This document shows, in pieces, positions 53,503 to 62,436 of a stretch of 64,000 nt of DNA. The notes under the pieces are model-generated. The model worked only from the letters and a program-made list of their open reading frames with translations. It ran no database searches and was not told the origin of the DNA. Made by a program: the position numbers and the translations under genes. Source of the DNA: Candidatus Rifleibacteriota bacterium (GTDB taxonomy: Bacteria > Muiribacteriota > Ozemobacteria > Ozemobacterales > Ozemobacteraceae); NCBI GenBank assembly GCA_015233565.1, contig JADFXM010000015.1, positions 1 through 64,000 of the forward strand, written 5' to 3'. Positions within the stretch are counted from its first letter, which is position 1. Each line of letters begins with the position of its first letter.

Positions 53503-55419
53503 TTAAGCGTTGTTTTTCATTTTTTCATAAGAGAGTTGACCACCCGACTTGATAATCTCGATTTCCCGGTCTGAAAGAGAGTGTGCAACTTCGTATGATT
53601 GATTTTTTGTTTGATTTTTAACTGTCAGTTTGCCATTTAGGTTTGAAACGTCAATTTCCAGGTGGTCTGAAAGAGAAATTTTGGAATAATCATCTGCATT
53701 TTTGAAAGTCAAGGGAAGAATTCCGAAATTCACAAGATTTGCGAGATGAATTCTGGCAAAAGTTTTGACCAAAACAGCCTTTACTCCAAGATACATTGGG
53801 CAAAGCGCAGCGTGTTCACGGGAGCTTCCCTGGCCATAGTTTTCTCCTCCGATGATAAAACCCCCGTTTTTGGCTTTTGCGCGATTGGCAAATTCTTTAT
53901 CAACTCCCTCAAATACGTGTTTTGCATATTCAGGGACGTTTGATCGAAGAGGAAGATACTTCCCGGCTGGCATGATGTGATCTGTAGTAATGTTGTCTCC
54001 AACGACAATCAGGGTTTCACCACTAAGTTCAGAAGCCATCGGTTTTCCAAGTGGTAGCGGGGCAATATTCGGACCTCTTTTTATGGTGATTTTGGAACCA
54101 TCAGCCGGTGGATAAATTATCATCGAATCATCAATGCTGAATTTTTCGAGCATCTGCACTTTCGGATAGTTTCCGAATTTGCGTGGATCGGTGAATTTTC
54201 CTTCAATTGCCGCCACAGCAGCAACTTCTGGACTAACGAGATACAATTTGGCATCTGCAGTTCCAGAGCGTTTTTCAAAGTTCCGATTGAAAGTTCTGAC
54301 TGAAACTCCGGCCGTTGGTGGAGCAAAACCTTGGCCGATGCAGGGACCACAGGTGCATTCCAAAATTCTTGCGCCTGCTTTGACAAGTTTTTGGTAATAT
54401 CCCTTTTCTGCGATATTTAAAAGGACTTGTCTGGACCCAGGGGAGATCCCCAATGAAACATTCGGATGAACCTGCCTGCCATCGAGAATTGAGGCAACCC
54501 TGGCGATATCGACAAAACTTGAGTTTGTACAAGAACCAATCGCGATTTGTTGGACTTCAAGTCCTTCAAGTTCTCGGATCGATTTAACCTGGTCGGGCAT
54601 ATGCGGGCAAGCAGCCAGCGGCTCTAGTTTGGAAAGGTCCATTTGAATTTCACGATCGTAAATTGCGTCAGAATCAGCTTCTAATCTGATCCAGTCTTTT
54701 TCACGACCTTGCGCTTTCAGGAAATTCAAGGTTACATCATCACTTGGAAAAACAGAGCAGGTTGCGCCAAGTTCAGCCCCCATGTTGGTTATTGTGGCCC
54801 TTTCAGGGACTGTAAGAGTTTTCAGCGCTGGGCCGGAATATTCGTAAACCTTATCAACTCCGCCTTTAACTGTTTCGCGGCGAAGGACTTCCAATATGAT
54901 ATCTTTGGCAGTGACCCAAGCAGGGAGCTCTCCTGTCAAAACAACTCTTACCACACCAGGCATTTTCAACGAATATGGAGATCCGGCCATTGCCATAGCT
55001 ACATCAAGGCCGCCGGCACCGATGGCTAGCATTCCGAGGCCGCCTCCGGTTGGTGTGTGTGAATCTGAACCCAAAAGCGTCTTGCCTGGTTTTCCAAAAC
55101 GCTCTAGGTGCACCTGGTGACAAATTCCATTGCCGGGTTTCGAAAAAACAATTCCATGTTTTGATGCGACCGTTCTAAGAAATTCATGATCATCAGGATT
55201 TTTAAAGTCTTCCTGCATGGTGTTATGGTCAACATAACTGACGGATAATTCCGTCTTTACTCGAGAAACACCTAGTGCTTCAAATTGTAAATAAGCCATT
55301 GTCCCAGTGGCGTCCTGGGTGAGAGTCTGATCTATCCGGATGCTAATTTGACTTTGAGGCTTCATTTCTCCGGAAATAAGGTGTGCCTTAATAATTTTTT
55401 GAGTCAGATTAAGACCCAT
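53503..55419 (-). CDS. acn: Aconitate hydratase
   Basis: This 638-residue aconitase is shorter than AcnA or AcnB (about 890), and fits the compact aconitase/IPM-isomerase-like type. The 4Fe-4S ligands are visible in G-S-C-T-N-S-S near 297 and C-T-C-G-P-C-I-G near 355. Q-D-A-T-G-T-M-A near 34 and G-S-D-S-H-T-P near 117 belong to the active site. The C-terminal swivel domain contains G-S-S-R-E-H-A. It interconverts citrate and isocitrate, one step before Icd, whose gene is immediately downstream. AAGGAG seven bases before the ATG supports the start. No citrate synthase gene is here. Confidence 0.95.
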   Translation of the reverse strand: MGLNLTQKIIKAHLISGEMKPQSQISIRIDQTLTQDATGTMAYLQFEALGVSRVKTELSVSYVDHNTMQEDFKNPDDHEFLRTVASKHGIVFSKPGNGICHQVHLERFGKPGKTLLGSDSHTPTGGGLGMLAIGAGGLDVAMAMAGSPYSLKMPGVVRVVLTGELPAWVTAKDIILEVLRRETVKGGVDKVYEYSGPALKTLTVPERATITNMGAELGATCSVFPSDDVTLNFLKAQGREKDWIRLEADSDAIYDREIQMDLSKLEPLAACPHMPDQVKSIRELEGLEVQQIAIGSCTNSSFVDIARVASILDGRQVHPNVSLGISPGSRQVLLNIAEKGYYQKLVKAGARILECTCGPCIGQGFAPPTAGVSVRTFNRNFEKRSGTADAKLYLVSPEVAAVAAIEGKFTDPRKFGNYPKVQMLEKFSIDDSMIIYPPADGSKITIKRGPNIAPLPLGKPMASELSGETLIVVGDNITTDHIMPAGKYLPLRSNVPEYAKHVFEGVDKEFANRAKAKNGGFIIGGENYGQGSSREHAALCPMYLGVKAVLVKTFARIHLANLVNFGILPLTFKNADDYSKISLSDHLEIDVSNLNGKLTVKNQTKNQSYEVAHSLSDREIEIIKSGGQLSYEKMKNNA

Positions 55420-55774
55420 GATTCACTCCTTTTCCTTGCGTAGTAATCCCCGGGGAACACAGAATATCAAAACTTCCCGATTAAAGAGATTTAACATAAA
55501 TAACTGGAAAGGGGAAGACCAGTTATTATGGTTTCTTTAATTTTTTCTACTTGCTTCGCACTTATTTTCAACTTTTCTTCACTTTCCTATTTAATTTCAT
55601 TAATTTTTCTTAACATTATTTAAGATTTCTTGGAAATTTGTGGTTTAGCGTGATTTAATGAAAGTTTTGTGGGGGGGGCAATTATTCTTAATTTCGAAAT
55701 CAATAACTGAATCCTTGACTTTTTCAACAGGTAATTGGATTATTGTCACACCTAAAATTTTATTGGAGGGCACA
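55420..55774. other. Divergent regulatory region between acn and the TerB-like gene
   Basis: This AT-rich stretch should hold the promoters of the minus-strand acn-icd operon and the plus-strand TerB-like gene. It contains a hairpin at 55500-55526. Part of it (55658-55774) is also an upstream extension of the TerB-like reading frame. Confidence 0.5.
55500..55526. promoter_or_regulatory. Hairpin in the acn upstream region
   Basis: ATAACTGG pairs with CCAGTTAT around an 11-base loop, about 80 bp upstream of the acn ATG. It could be an operator or a structured leader of the acn mRNA. There is no direct evidence for either. Confidence 0.4.
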
Positions 55775-56341
55775 TTGATTAATTTAAACAGTTTGGAAAA
55801 TGAAATAAAATTCTCAATTCTCGAAGAGGAGCCCAATTTTTCTCTTCAACCTAAGCGAAAGGTCGAAGATGAAGAGGACGAGGAAGATGACGGTGGCGAG
55901 GATGAGAGCGATGAAGAAGAATATGATGACGAGGAAGAGGATGATTATGAAGAAGTAGACGAGGAAGAATACATCGCGCAATGCGTTGGATTTGTCCTTC
56001 TTCAGGCAGCTTCAATAAATGGAAAGATCACCAAGAAGGAAGCTAAATCAGTTGAAAAGCATATGATGACTATCTTTGAAGCCCAAGGATTGGAAGCCGA
56101 TGATCTTGGGGAAGCGGTAAAAGATTTTCTTGATGAAATGGTTGAAGTAATTCAGGAAATGGATAAGAAAGAATACCAGGAAGCGATTAATGAGTCCGTC
56201 GACTACTTGCCTGAAGGGCTTACTGATGAAGCTTTAAACGAACTAAAAATCGCTTTGAAACACTTCACTAAGGGCGAAGGTGCCACAAAAGAGGAGAAGG
56301 CATTTTATCAACGTGTCAAAAAAGCTCTCGATATCAAGTGA
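55775..56341 (+). CDS. Acidic-linker protein with TerB-like domain
   Basis: From the TTG at 55775, which has GGAGGG just upstream, the protein is about 188 residues. The frame is open to an ATG at 55658 with a weaker site, giving 227. A short N-terminus is followed by about 45 residues that are almost all Glu, Asp and Tyr. The C-terminal helical domain (G-F-V-L-L-Q-A-A-S-I-N-G-K-I-T-K-K-E-A) resembles TerB/DjlA-type modules. Such modules occur in tellurite-resistance and metal-sensing contexts; function here is unknown. The acidic run could bind cations or basic partners. A terminator follows at 56398. Confidence 0.7.
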   Translation: MINLNSLENEIKFSILEEEPNFSLQPKRKVEDEEDEEDDGGEDESDEEEYDDEEEDDYEEVDEEEYIAQCVGFVLLQAASINGKITKKEAKSVEKHMMTIFEAQGLEADDLGEAVKDFLDEMVEVIQEMDKKEYQEAINESVDYLPEGLTDEALNELKIALKHFTKGEGATKEEKAFYQRVKKALDIK

Positions 56342-56397
56342 CAAAGAAATATTTTTTCTTTATTAAAGGGAAAATTCAAAATTCCCAAATAATAGAT

Positions 56398-56432
56398 CAT
56401 TGGCCGTTGCTACGAAGCGGCCAATGTTCTTT
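56398..56432 (+). terminator. Rho-independent terminator after the TerB-like gene
   Basis: A perfect 9-bp stem (CATTGGCCG / CGGCCAATG) with an 11-base loop is followed by TTCTTT. It is 57 bp after the stop codon. Confidence 0.75.
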
Positions 56433-56607
56433 GAAAACCGTTTTTTGGGGAGCCAGCGTGGCATTGCTTGATAGGCGATGATGGTCAATCCAAGGTTTAG
56501 TTTCCCCTGGATGATATTTTTTGGAAAAAATTTTTCTAAATATTGAGTTGGGAGCAAGTTTGCTCCACTGTTGAAAATATGTTTCCGGACTTGAAAAGCT
56601 AAATAAC

Positions 56608-57738
56608 ATGAATAAGATTGAAGTGACTATGCTAGCAAAAAAAACATGTATTTTGATTGTTGACGATGTGGCTCAAAATCTGGAGATTTTGGGTTCCATT
56701 TTAAAAGATTCTTATTCAGTCCGAATTGCAATGAACGGAAAAAAGGCTATTGAAATTGCTCAAGCCAGTACTGATATTGAGATGATCCTTATGGATGTGA
56801 TGATGCCGGATCAAGATGGGTTTGAAGTTTGCCGGAAGTTAAAAGAAAATCCTGCAACCAGAAAGATCCCGATAATTTTTGTGACTTCAATGACGGATGT
56901 AGATGATGAAACTCATGGCTTTTCCATTGGAGGAGTTGATTACATCACCAAACCTATTAGTCCGCCAATTGTTCTTTCCCGAATAAAGACCCATTTGAGC
57001 CTGCATAACCAGCAGCGCCTTCTCGAAAAGATGGTCCAGGACCGGACAGAGGAACTCTTACAAACACGGGATATTACAATTTTCACCTTGGCTTCATTAG
57101 CAGAGTTGCGCGATAATGAAACAGGCGATCACATTAAGCGAACGCAGTATTATGTAAAAGCTATTTCAAAAAAACTTGCTGAAATATTTCCCGAATTTAC
57201 GCCTTTTCTCGATGAAGAAAACATAGATTTATTGTACAAATCGGCTCCACTTCATGATGCAGGAAAAGTCGGAATTCGCGATTCCATTCTTTTAAAACCT
57301 GGAAAGTTGACAGCTGAAGAATTTACAATCATGAAAACACATACCACCATCGGAAGAGACGCAATTGTCCGGGGAGCAACGGAAATGGGACTTGAAAAGG
57401 TTTCATCGTTTCTGCAGACTGCCCGAGATATTGCCTATTCTCATCATGAAAAATGGGATGGATCAGGCTACCCCGAAAACCTTTCAGGGGAAAGTATTCC
57501 TCTTTCCGGGAGGATAATGGCTCTTTGCGATGTGTATGATGCACTGATCAGCAAAAGAGTGTATAAACCCCCATTTCCACACGAAAAAGCTGTTCAGATA
57601 ATACGTGAAGGAAGTGGGACACATTTCGATCCGAGAATAGTTGAAACGTTTATGAGAATGGAAAAAGAATTTCTCAATATTGCATTCTATTACACAACTC
57701 TTGCTGAAGAAAGGGAAAACCTGAAGAAATCTCTATGA
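56608..57738 (+). CDS. Response regulator with HD-GYP phosphodiesterase domain (RpfG-type)
   Basis: The protein has 376 residues. The receiver domain (10-130) has I-V-D-D-V, phospho-Asp in L-M-D-V-M-M-P, V-T-S-M-T and I-T-K-P-I. A short linker leads to the HD-GYP domain, with R-D-N-E-T-G-D-H near 170, L-H-D-A-G-K-V-G near 215, H-H-E-K-W-D-G-S-G-Y-P near 280 and C-D-V-Y-D-A-L near 310. The full set of metal ligands is kept, so cyclic-di-GMP hydrolysis is likely. It stands alone; the cognate kinase is not adjacent. The ATG at 56608 has no clear ribosome binding site; 56629 is the alternative. Confidence 0.92.
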   Translation: MNKIEVTMLAKKTCILIVDDVAQNLEILGSILKDSYSVRIAMNGKKAIEIAQASTDIEMILMDVMMPDQDGFEVCRKLKENPATRKIPIIFVTSMTDVDDETHGFSIGGVDYITKPISPPIVLSRIKTHLSLHNQQRLLEKMVQDRTEELLQTRDITIFTLASLAELRDNETGDHIKRTQYYVKAISKKLAEIFPEFTPFLDEENIDLLYKSAPLHDAGKVGIRDSILLKPGKLTAEEFTIMKTHTTIGRDAIVRGATEMGLEKVSSFLQTARDIAYSHHEKWDGSGYPENLSGESIPLSGRIMALCDVYDALISKRVYKPPFPHEKAVQIIREGSGTHFDPRIVETFMRMEKEFLNIAFYYTTLAEERENLKKSL

Positions 57739-57816
57739 CTTCGAGTTTCAAATATTGAAGAAGCCCGCCATTTCAATATAGTGTTCTTGAGATGAGGCTT
57801 TCATTAAGAACTCATA

Positions 57817-58452
57817 TTACACCGTTGTTTTTGGGGAATCAATTTTCGGTGCTGTCTGAGATGGCTCATTTTCAAGTTTAAATCCAGCGGTAATTTTTCG
57901 CAATTCTTCGATAATGGCATAAAGCTCCTGGGCGACGAGTTCAATTTCCGCCGGATCCAGTTTTTTCCGCTTGATTGTATCATTCAATTTTGCCCCTGAA
58001 GCAATAAGACGACTGATAATTTCCCGATCTTTTCCAACCATACTCCGTAGCGAATCGGTCATTTGATTGAATGCATCCTGCAGATCGCGGAGTTCATCGC
58101 CATACCGAAGTTTCACACGATGAGTTAAATCGCCGGATGCTATGAATTTAGCAGACCTCTCAAAGTGATAAACAGGCCCCGCTATTTTGTGGGAAACAAA
58201 AACAGACAAGATGGCGATCAACATTACAAAAACCACAACCCATCGAATGAGAACTTTATTTACGTCATCAAAAATTTCTGCAAGTTTGTCAATTGTTAAA
58301 TCTGGTGTTCCGCTGATTCGATTCCATGAAGTATAGTAGATTATCCAACCGACTCCCAAGGCTATCACGAGCATTGTGGAAACAATTATTCCCATGTATC
58401 TCAGTTGCAACCCGGTTTTAATCAAAAAGGTTCTTCTGCGATGTTTAGTCAT
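57817..58452 (-). CDS. HAMP-domain inner-membrane protein
   Basis: The protein has 211 residues. Two membrane helices (about 17-40 and 68-88) flank a short periplasmic loop. A HAMP linker follows (G-P-V-Y-H-F-E-R-S-A-K-F-I-A-S-G-D-L), and then a coiled-coil-like helix. No kinase, methyl-accepting or cyclase domain is attached, so it ends where an output domain would start. AAGGAAA supports the start. It overlaps the pilin-like gene before it by 8 bp, so the two are coupled. It may pass signals to a separate partner. Confidence 0.8.
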   Translation of the reverse strand: MTKHRRRTFLIKTGLQLRYMGIIVSTMLVIALGVGWIIYYTSWNRISGTPDLTIDKLAEIFDDVNKVLIRWVVVFVMLIAILSVFVSHKIAGPVYHFERSAKFIASGDLTHRVKLRYGDELRDLQDAFNQMTDSLRSMVGKDREIISRLIASGAKLNDTIKRKKLDPAEIELVAQELYAIIEELRKITAGFKLENEPSQTAPKIDSPKTTV

Positions 58453-58858
58453 TTTCCTTCCCTTTCGGAACGTTTATTGAAGTATTTTTCCCAGCCGAAT
58501 CTTCAGGTTCGGGCTTTGGATAATGTTGAGAACAAAGAATTTCTCCCTTGGGGCCAAAAAAATATTTCCCACCTTCCGGGCAATACTGGATTTCCATCAA
58601 ATATCCCCGGGCCATGAGCATGTCCAGATCAACTCTTTTGCCTGGTTGAGCTATTGAATGAGTATTGTTAAAGTGATAATTGGTTACTGCTGTTTCAATC
58701 TTCCTTCTGATTTCCTTGCAGGAAATTTTATAAATTCCCGATTTCATTTTCAGGAAGTATGGGAATGCCAGTGCAGCAAAGAAAACCAGGATCAGAAGAA
58801 TGGAAAATCCATAAACCCCGATTCCACCAGATTTTTTCGTTCGCATATTTGAATTCAT
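58445..58858 (-). CDS. Small membrane-anchored, pseudopilin-like protein
   Basis: The protein has 137 residues. One N-terminal helix (Y-G-F-S-I-L-L-I-L-V-F-F) carries a periplasmic domain with C-K-E-I-R-R-K-I-E-T-A-V and C-P-E-G-G-K-Y-F, a layout like the small GspG-type pseudopilin domain. A classical cleavage motif with Glu+5 is missing. The two Cys in the domain may form a disulfide. It is translated together with the HAMP protein (8-bp overlap), which suggests the pair acts together at the membrane. Confidence 0.6.
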   Translation of the reverse strand: MNSNMRTKKSGGIGVYGFSILLILVFFAALAFPYFLKMKSGIYKISCKEIRRKIETAVTNYHFNNTHSIAQPGKRVDLDMLMARGYLMEIQYCPEGGKYFFGPKGEILCSQHYPKPEPEDSAGKNTSINVPKGKEND

Positions 58859-59123
58859 TCTTTCTTTTCACAATTTTCTGACAGCTATATTCGTCAGATT
58901 TCTGCCATTTTGTTAGAAATTCAATGAGGTTCTTTGTTTCTCATTATTCCACCGTTCAATCAGAGTTTCTGAGAAAAAAAACATTTTTCGTGGAGTTTTG
59001 CACATATTTCCGGCACAACAAGATCTTTTATTTTGCACTCACTCGCTTTATTCATCAACCTATAAAACCGAATTTATCGCCAGTTTCCAGGCTGTTTAAA
59101 GCTAGTTTTTATGCCTAGTACAG

Positions 59124-59771
59124 TTAATTATTCTTTTGTTCGGACAAGAGCCTTAACATTTCAGTTGCAAACTTTTCAGCTGCTTCCGGGCCGTTGCCAG
59201 TTACGACTTTTCCTGCCACGACGCATGACTCTTCAACATATGTTGCACCATTTTTTTCTAGCTCGGCTAGTGTTTCATCGCTTTTCCATGTAGTGGCTTT
59301 CTTCCCTTTGAGTACTCCAGCTCTGGCCAAAATTGCTGGTGACAAACATATTGCGCCAAGTGCTTTTCCTTTACTTGAAAGCGCAGAAATTACTTCCTGA
59401 AGCTTTTTGTTGTTCCAGAGGAATTCAGGGGAGCCAGTCCCTCCTACGACAATTAGTCCGGAAAGCTCATCCGGAGAAATTTCATCAATCGTCTTTTCAA
59501 TTGAAATTGTCATTCCAAGCATTCCTGTTGCGGTTCCTGATTTTGTGCTGACTATGAGTGTTGCAAAACCAGCTTTTTTAAGGGTTTCAAGAGGAATCGT
59601 TAACTCTTCGTCACGAAAATTTGTTGGAGCTATAACTAATGCCACTTTTTTTAAAGACGGCAATGGATCCTTTGCCGCGTTTGCTGCATCCTCGGCAAAT
59701 AATGAAATTACGGATGAAGAAAAGAATAATACAAAAATAAAAAAAGCTGCGAGAAAAACTTTTTTCCCCAT
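59124..59771 (-). CDS. Secreted DJ-1/PfpI-family protein
   Basis: The protein has 215 residues. A signal peptide (F-L-A-A-F-F-I-F-V-L-F-F) is followed by a DJ-1/PfpI fold. The nucleophile Cys142 sits in G-A-I-C-L-S-P-A, with the conserved Glu in F-R-D-E-E-L near 55. DJ-1 relatives include glyoxalases, deglycases and chaperones; an exported one is less usual. GGAGG before the ATG is strong. The gene is single, next to the methyltransferase gene on the same strand. Confidence 0.88.
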   Translation of the reverse strand: MGKKVFLAAFFIFVLFFSSSVISLFAEDAANAAKDPLPSLKKVALVIAPTNFRDEELTIPLETLKKAGFATLIVSTKSGTATGMLGMTISIEKTIDEISPDELSGLIVVGGTGSPEFLWNNKKLQEVISALSSKGKALGAICLSPAILARAGVLKGKKATTWKSDETLAELEKNGATYVEESCVVAGKVVTGNGPEAAEKFATEMLRLLSEQKNN

Positions 59772-59852
59772 AAAATTCCTCCGGTCAAATTTGATAAAAT
59801 TGTAGCAGATTTTTTGAAAAAGATCTTTACCCTTTCTTTGGTTAATAATTCT

Positions 59853-62279
59853 TTACAAAAATTTGTTTTTAGACTTCTCGAGATTTAATCTCAAAAGTTT
59901 TTCCAGGATTGCTTCCCTGGCCGAAGATGAAATTGTTAAACGTTCTCCCTGTTTGGTTGAAAAAAAATCTCTTTTCAAATCCAGTTCTTTCCAATTGTAA
60001 GCTGAAGCGGTGACAAAATCCATTCCAAATTGCAGTTCTCTAAGCTCTCTAATCTCCTGTGATTTCTGTTTTTTGTCATGTACAAGATTGTAAACTCCTG
60101 TTAATCCTATTTTTCTCTCATACATTATTTTCTGCCGTTTTTGATAAAATTCTTTGCCAATTATTTCCAATTGGTCATTAAGTTGTGGAAAAGCAAATGT
60201 ATCAAAGACTTCTGTCGAAGTGTAACGAAGACGGTTTTCAAGAGTCGAACAATAATTGCTTACCCAGATTTCATGAAAAATGGAAGAAAGAATTGAAAAA
60301 TGTGCAAAATCAGAAAATGGAAACACTTTAGTTAAAATCGAAAAAATATAATTTGTTGGAAAAAAAGAAAAACAGAGAAATTTCGTGGTAAGGGAAATAG
60401 CTAGTACTCGCGGAAGTTGAGAAATTGCCTCGTAAAGGCTTTTTGAATTTGACGCATACTTCCACCAAAACTGCCGATTTTTTCCTGAAGTGGCATTTTT
60501 CCTTGCGGGAAAAACTTTTTCAGTGACTGTTTTAAAACAAATTGGAAAATCAGAAGCAGTTGAATGTGGAAAATCAAAAGACACCTTTCCCTCTTTCAAT
60601 CTTTCTTCTTTGGCTGAGTTTGAAAGATCATTCCAGGAAATAGGATATTCTCTTGTAAGGGGCCAGTCGCTAAAATTAATTGCATAGCGCGAAGGATTCT
60701 GATCAAATTTGGAATTTATATCTTCGCCATTCAAATATGGAAAGAGGACCTTCTTGTACTTTGAATCCTGTGAAATAATTTTCTCAGCTTCCGATGCTGG
60801 CAACAGAAAGCCTCCCCCCATTATTTCTAGCCCGGTAAAACATTTTCCTGAGTTTTCAGGTAATTTCCCTGGCTTATTTATTATAGTTCCGTGAGGAGTA
60901 AGAGAAGCATGAATTCCCAGGACATTCTTGCCATCCAAAAGAATCTTTTTTGACCAACCTCCTTTTTTCATCCAGACTATTGCTACCTCAAGGCTTGCGT
61001 CACCCGGCCATTTCATACTTGATATTGCTTTAAAAATACTGCCACCGTTTCCAATGATTCTTTCCAGCCCCACTTTTTTAGAGCCACCCTGACCAATGGA
61101 ATTGGTAGCAATAAGGCCAAAAATCCCTTCCGCTTTCAACAGTTGAAAAGCACGAAGAAAAAAATATGCACTAAGATCTGCAAGTCCACTGCTTTTTGCT
61201 GCAACAAATTTTGCCAAATAATTTTTGTATTTTTTCCCTAATGCCATAGTGATTTTTTGACTTCCCTGAAAAGGAGGATTTCCAACTATTATGTCAAAAC
61301 CGCCATTTTCAAAAATTTCAGGAAATTCTCTTTCCCAATTTAAAATGTGGGGGGAAACTGCTTCCAATTCAACTTTGTTGAGGCTCAATCCTGCGATGAA
61401 TGGAGTTCCAACCAAGGAATCCCCAAATTTTACTCTGCTTTCCAAAATTGAACTGGAAAATTCAGAATCTGCAACATACAACCACAGTGAAAGCCTGCAA
61501 ACTTCTACGGCCATGGAATTCTTATCAGCTCCGTAGAGGCAGTTTTCCACGATTTTTTTTCTGATTTCAAGGAAGCATGGGTTGTCCTGATTTGATGCGA
61601 CGATTTCTTCAAGCAATCTTGCTGCGGAAAGAAGAAAAACCCCGGATCCAGCGGAAATGTCACAAATTCTTAAATTCAGAAAAGAATCTATGTGGTGTGA
61701 ATTTGTACCAGTATAGGCTTCAATAGCTTCTTTAACTATTTCCCTAGCCAGTTCAGGGGGAGTATAGTGACTTCCCGACTTTCTTCGATTTTCAGAAATT
61801 ACTGGTACTATTAAAGAATTAGAGGATTTTTCTTCTTTTTTGATAAACTTGATATCGATTAAGGCTTCAAAAATGTTTCCTAATGTTTCAGGTTTGACAC
61901 CGTAGTGAAAAACTATTTCGTTGAGTTTTTCGAAAAATTTTGTACAAATTGAAGGATTCAATTGAAAGAACAATTCTATGAATGCATTAGGGAAACAATG
62001 TGACCCAATTTTGGATTTTGATGCAATCTTTTTTTCAAGATTTCGGAAAAAAGTCCAAATCTCTCTGGAACTCGAATTACTTCTCAGGCTTAAAAATGAA
62101 TCTGAAAAAACGCCTGACTTCTCGCAGAGAATTACAAATGTTGAGTAAACTGTGAACCAACATACAAAATTTTCAAGGACTTCAGCAGATTCTATTTCAA
62201 CTCTTCCTGAGAGGTTGGCAGTATCTTGCAGTCCTTGAGATAGAAATTTTGTAAGCTCAAGAATTTTTTTATTGGGCAT
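59853..62279 (-). CDS. Eco57I-type N6-adenine DNA methyltransferase (solitary)
   Basis: The protein has 808 residues. An N-terminal helical region of about 165 residues leads to the methyltransferase core: G-S-H-Y-T-P-P-E-L-A near 172, the SAM motif D-I-S-A-G-S-G-V-F near 215 and the catalytic N-P-P-F near 334. The second half resembles a target-recognition domain of Eco57I/TaqI-like enzymes (Y-L-N-G-E-D-I-N-S). No nuclease motif is recognised at either end and no restriction gene is adjacent. It may be an orphan methyltransferase or one arm of a defence system encoded elsewhere. No ribosome binding site is seen before the ATG. Confidence 0.85.
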   Translation of the reverse strand: MPNKKILELTKFLSQGLQDTANLSGRVEIESAEVLENFVCWFTVYSTFVILCEKSGVFSDSFLSLRSNSSSREIWTFFRNLEKKIASKSKIGSHCFPNAFIELFFQLNPSICTKFFEKLNEIVFHYGVKPETLGNIFEALIDIKFIKKEEKSSNSLIVPVISENRRKSGSHYTPPELAREIVKEAIEAYTGTNSHHIDSFLNLRICDISAGSGVFLLSAARLLEEIVASNQDNPCFLEIRKKIVENCLYGADKNSMAVEVCRLSLWLYVADSEFSSSILESRVKFGDSLVGTPFIAGLSLNKVELEAVSPHILNWEREFPEIFENGGFDIIVGNPPFQGSQKITMALGKKYKNYLAKFVAAKSSGLADLSAYFFLRAFQLLKAEGIFGLIATNSIGQGGSKKVGLERIIGNGGSIFKAISSMKWPGDASLEVAIVWMKKGGWSKKILLDGKNVLGIHASLTPHGTIINKPGKLPENSGKCFTGLEIMGGGFLLPASEAEKIISQDSKYKKVLFPYLNGEDINSKFDQNPSRYAINFSDWPLTREYPISWNDLSNSAKEERLKEGKVSFDFPHSTASDFPICFKTVTEKVFPARKNATSGKNRQFWWKYASNSKSLYEAISQLPRVLAISLTTKFLCFSFFPTNYIFSILTKVFPFSDFAHFSILSSIFHEIWVSNYCSTLENRLRYTSTEVFDTFAFPQLNDQLEIIGKEFYQKRQKIMYERKIGLTGVYNLVHDKKQKSQEIRELRELQFGMDFVTASAYNWKELDLKRDFFSTKQGERLTISSSAREAILEKLLRLNLEKSKNKFL

Positions 62280-62436
62280 TTTTTTTTGGGAGGAAATATC
62301 TGATATGTTACCTTGAGTGATTCTTTAGTTCAAAAAAGTTTCTATTGTCAATCTTTAAATTTTAATATATAAGTTAAAGAAGGGGAAATTCTCTTCAACA
62401 GCAATATTAATGATAGGAATACATTAAGGAAATAGA

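Noticed and set aside
58924-59118. 64-codon plus-strand frame between the pilin-like and DJ-1 genes
   Set aside because: No ribosome binding site and Phe/Lys-rich random composition.
59853-62279. BREX or other multi-gene defence system around the methyltransferase
   Set aside because: PglX-like reading was considered, but no pglZ, brxC, nuclease or helicase gene is beside it.
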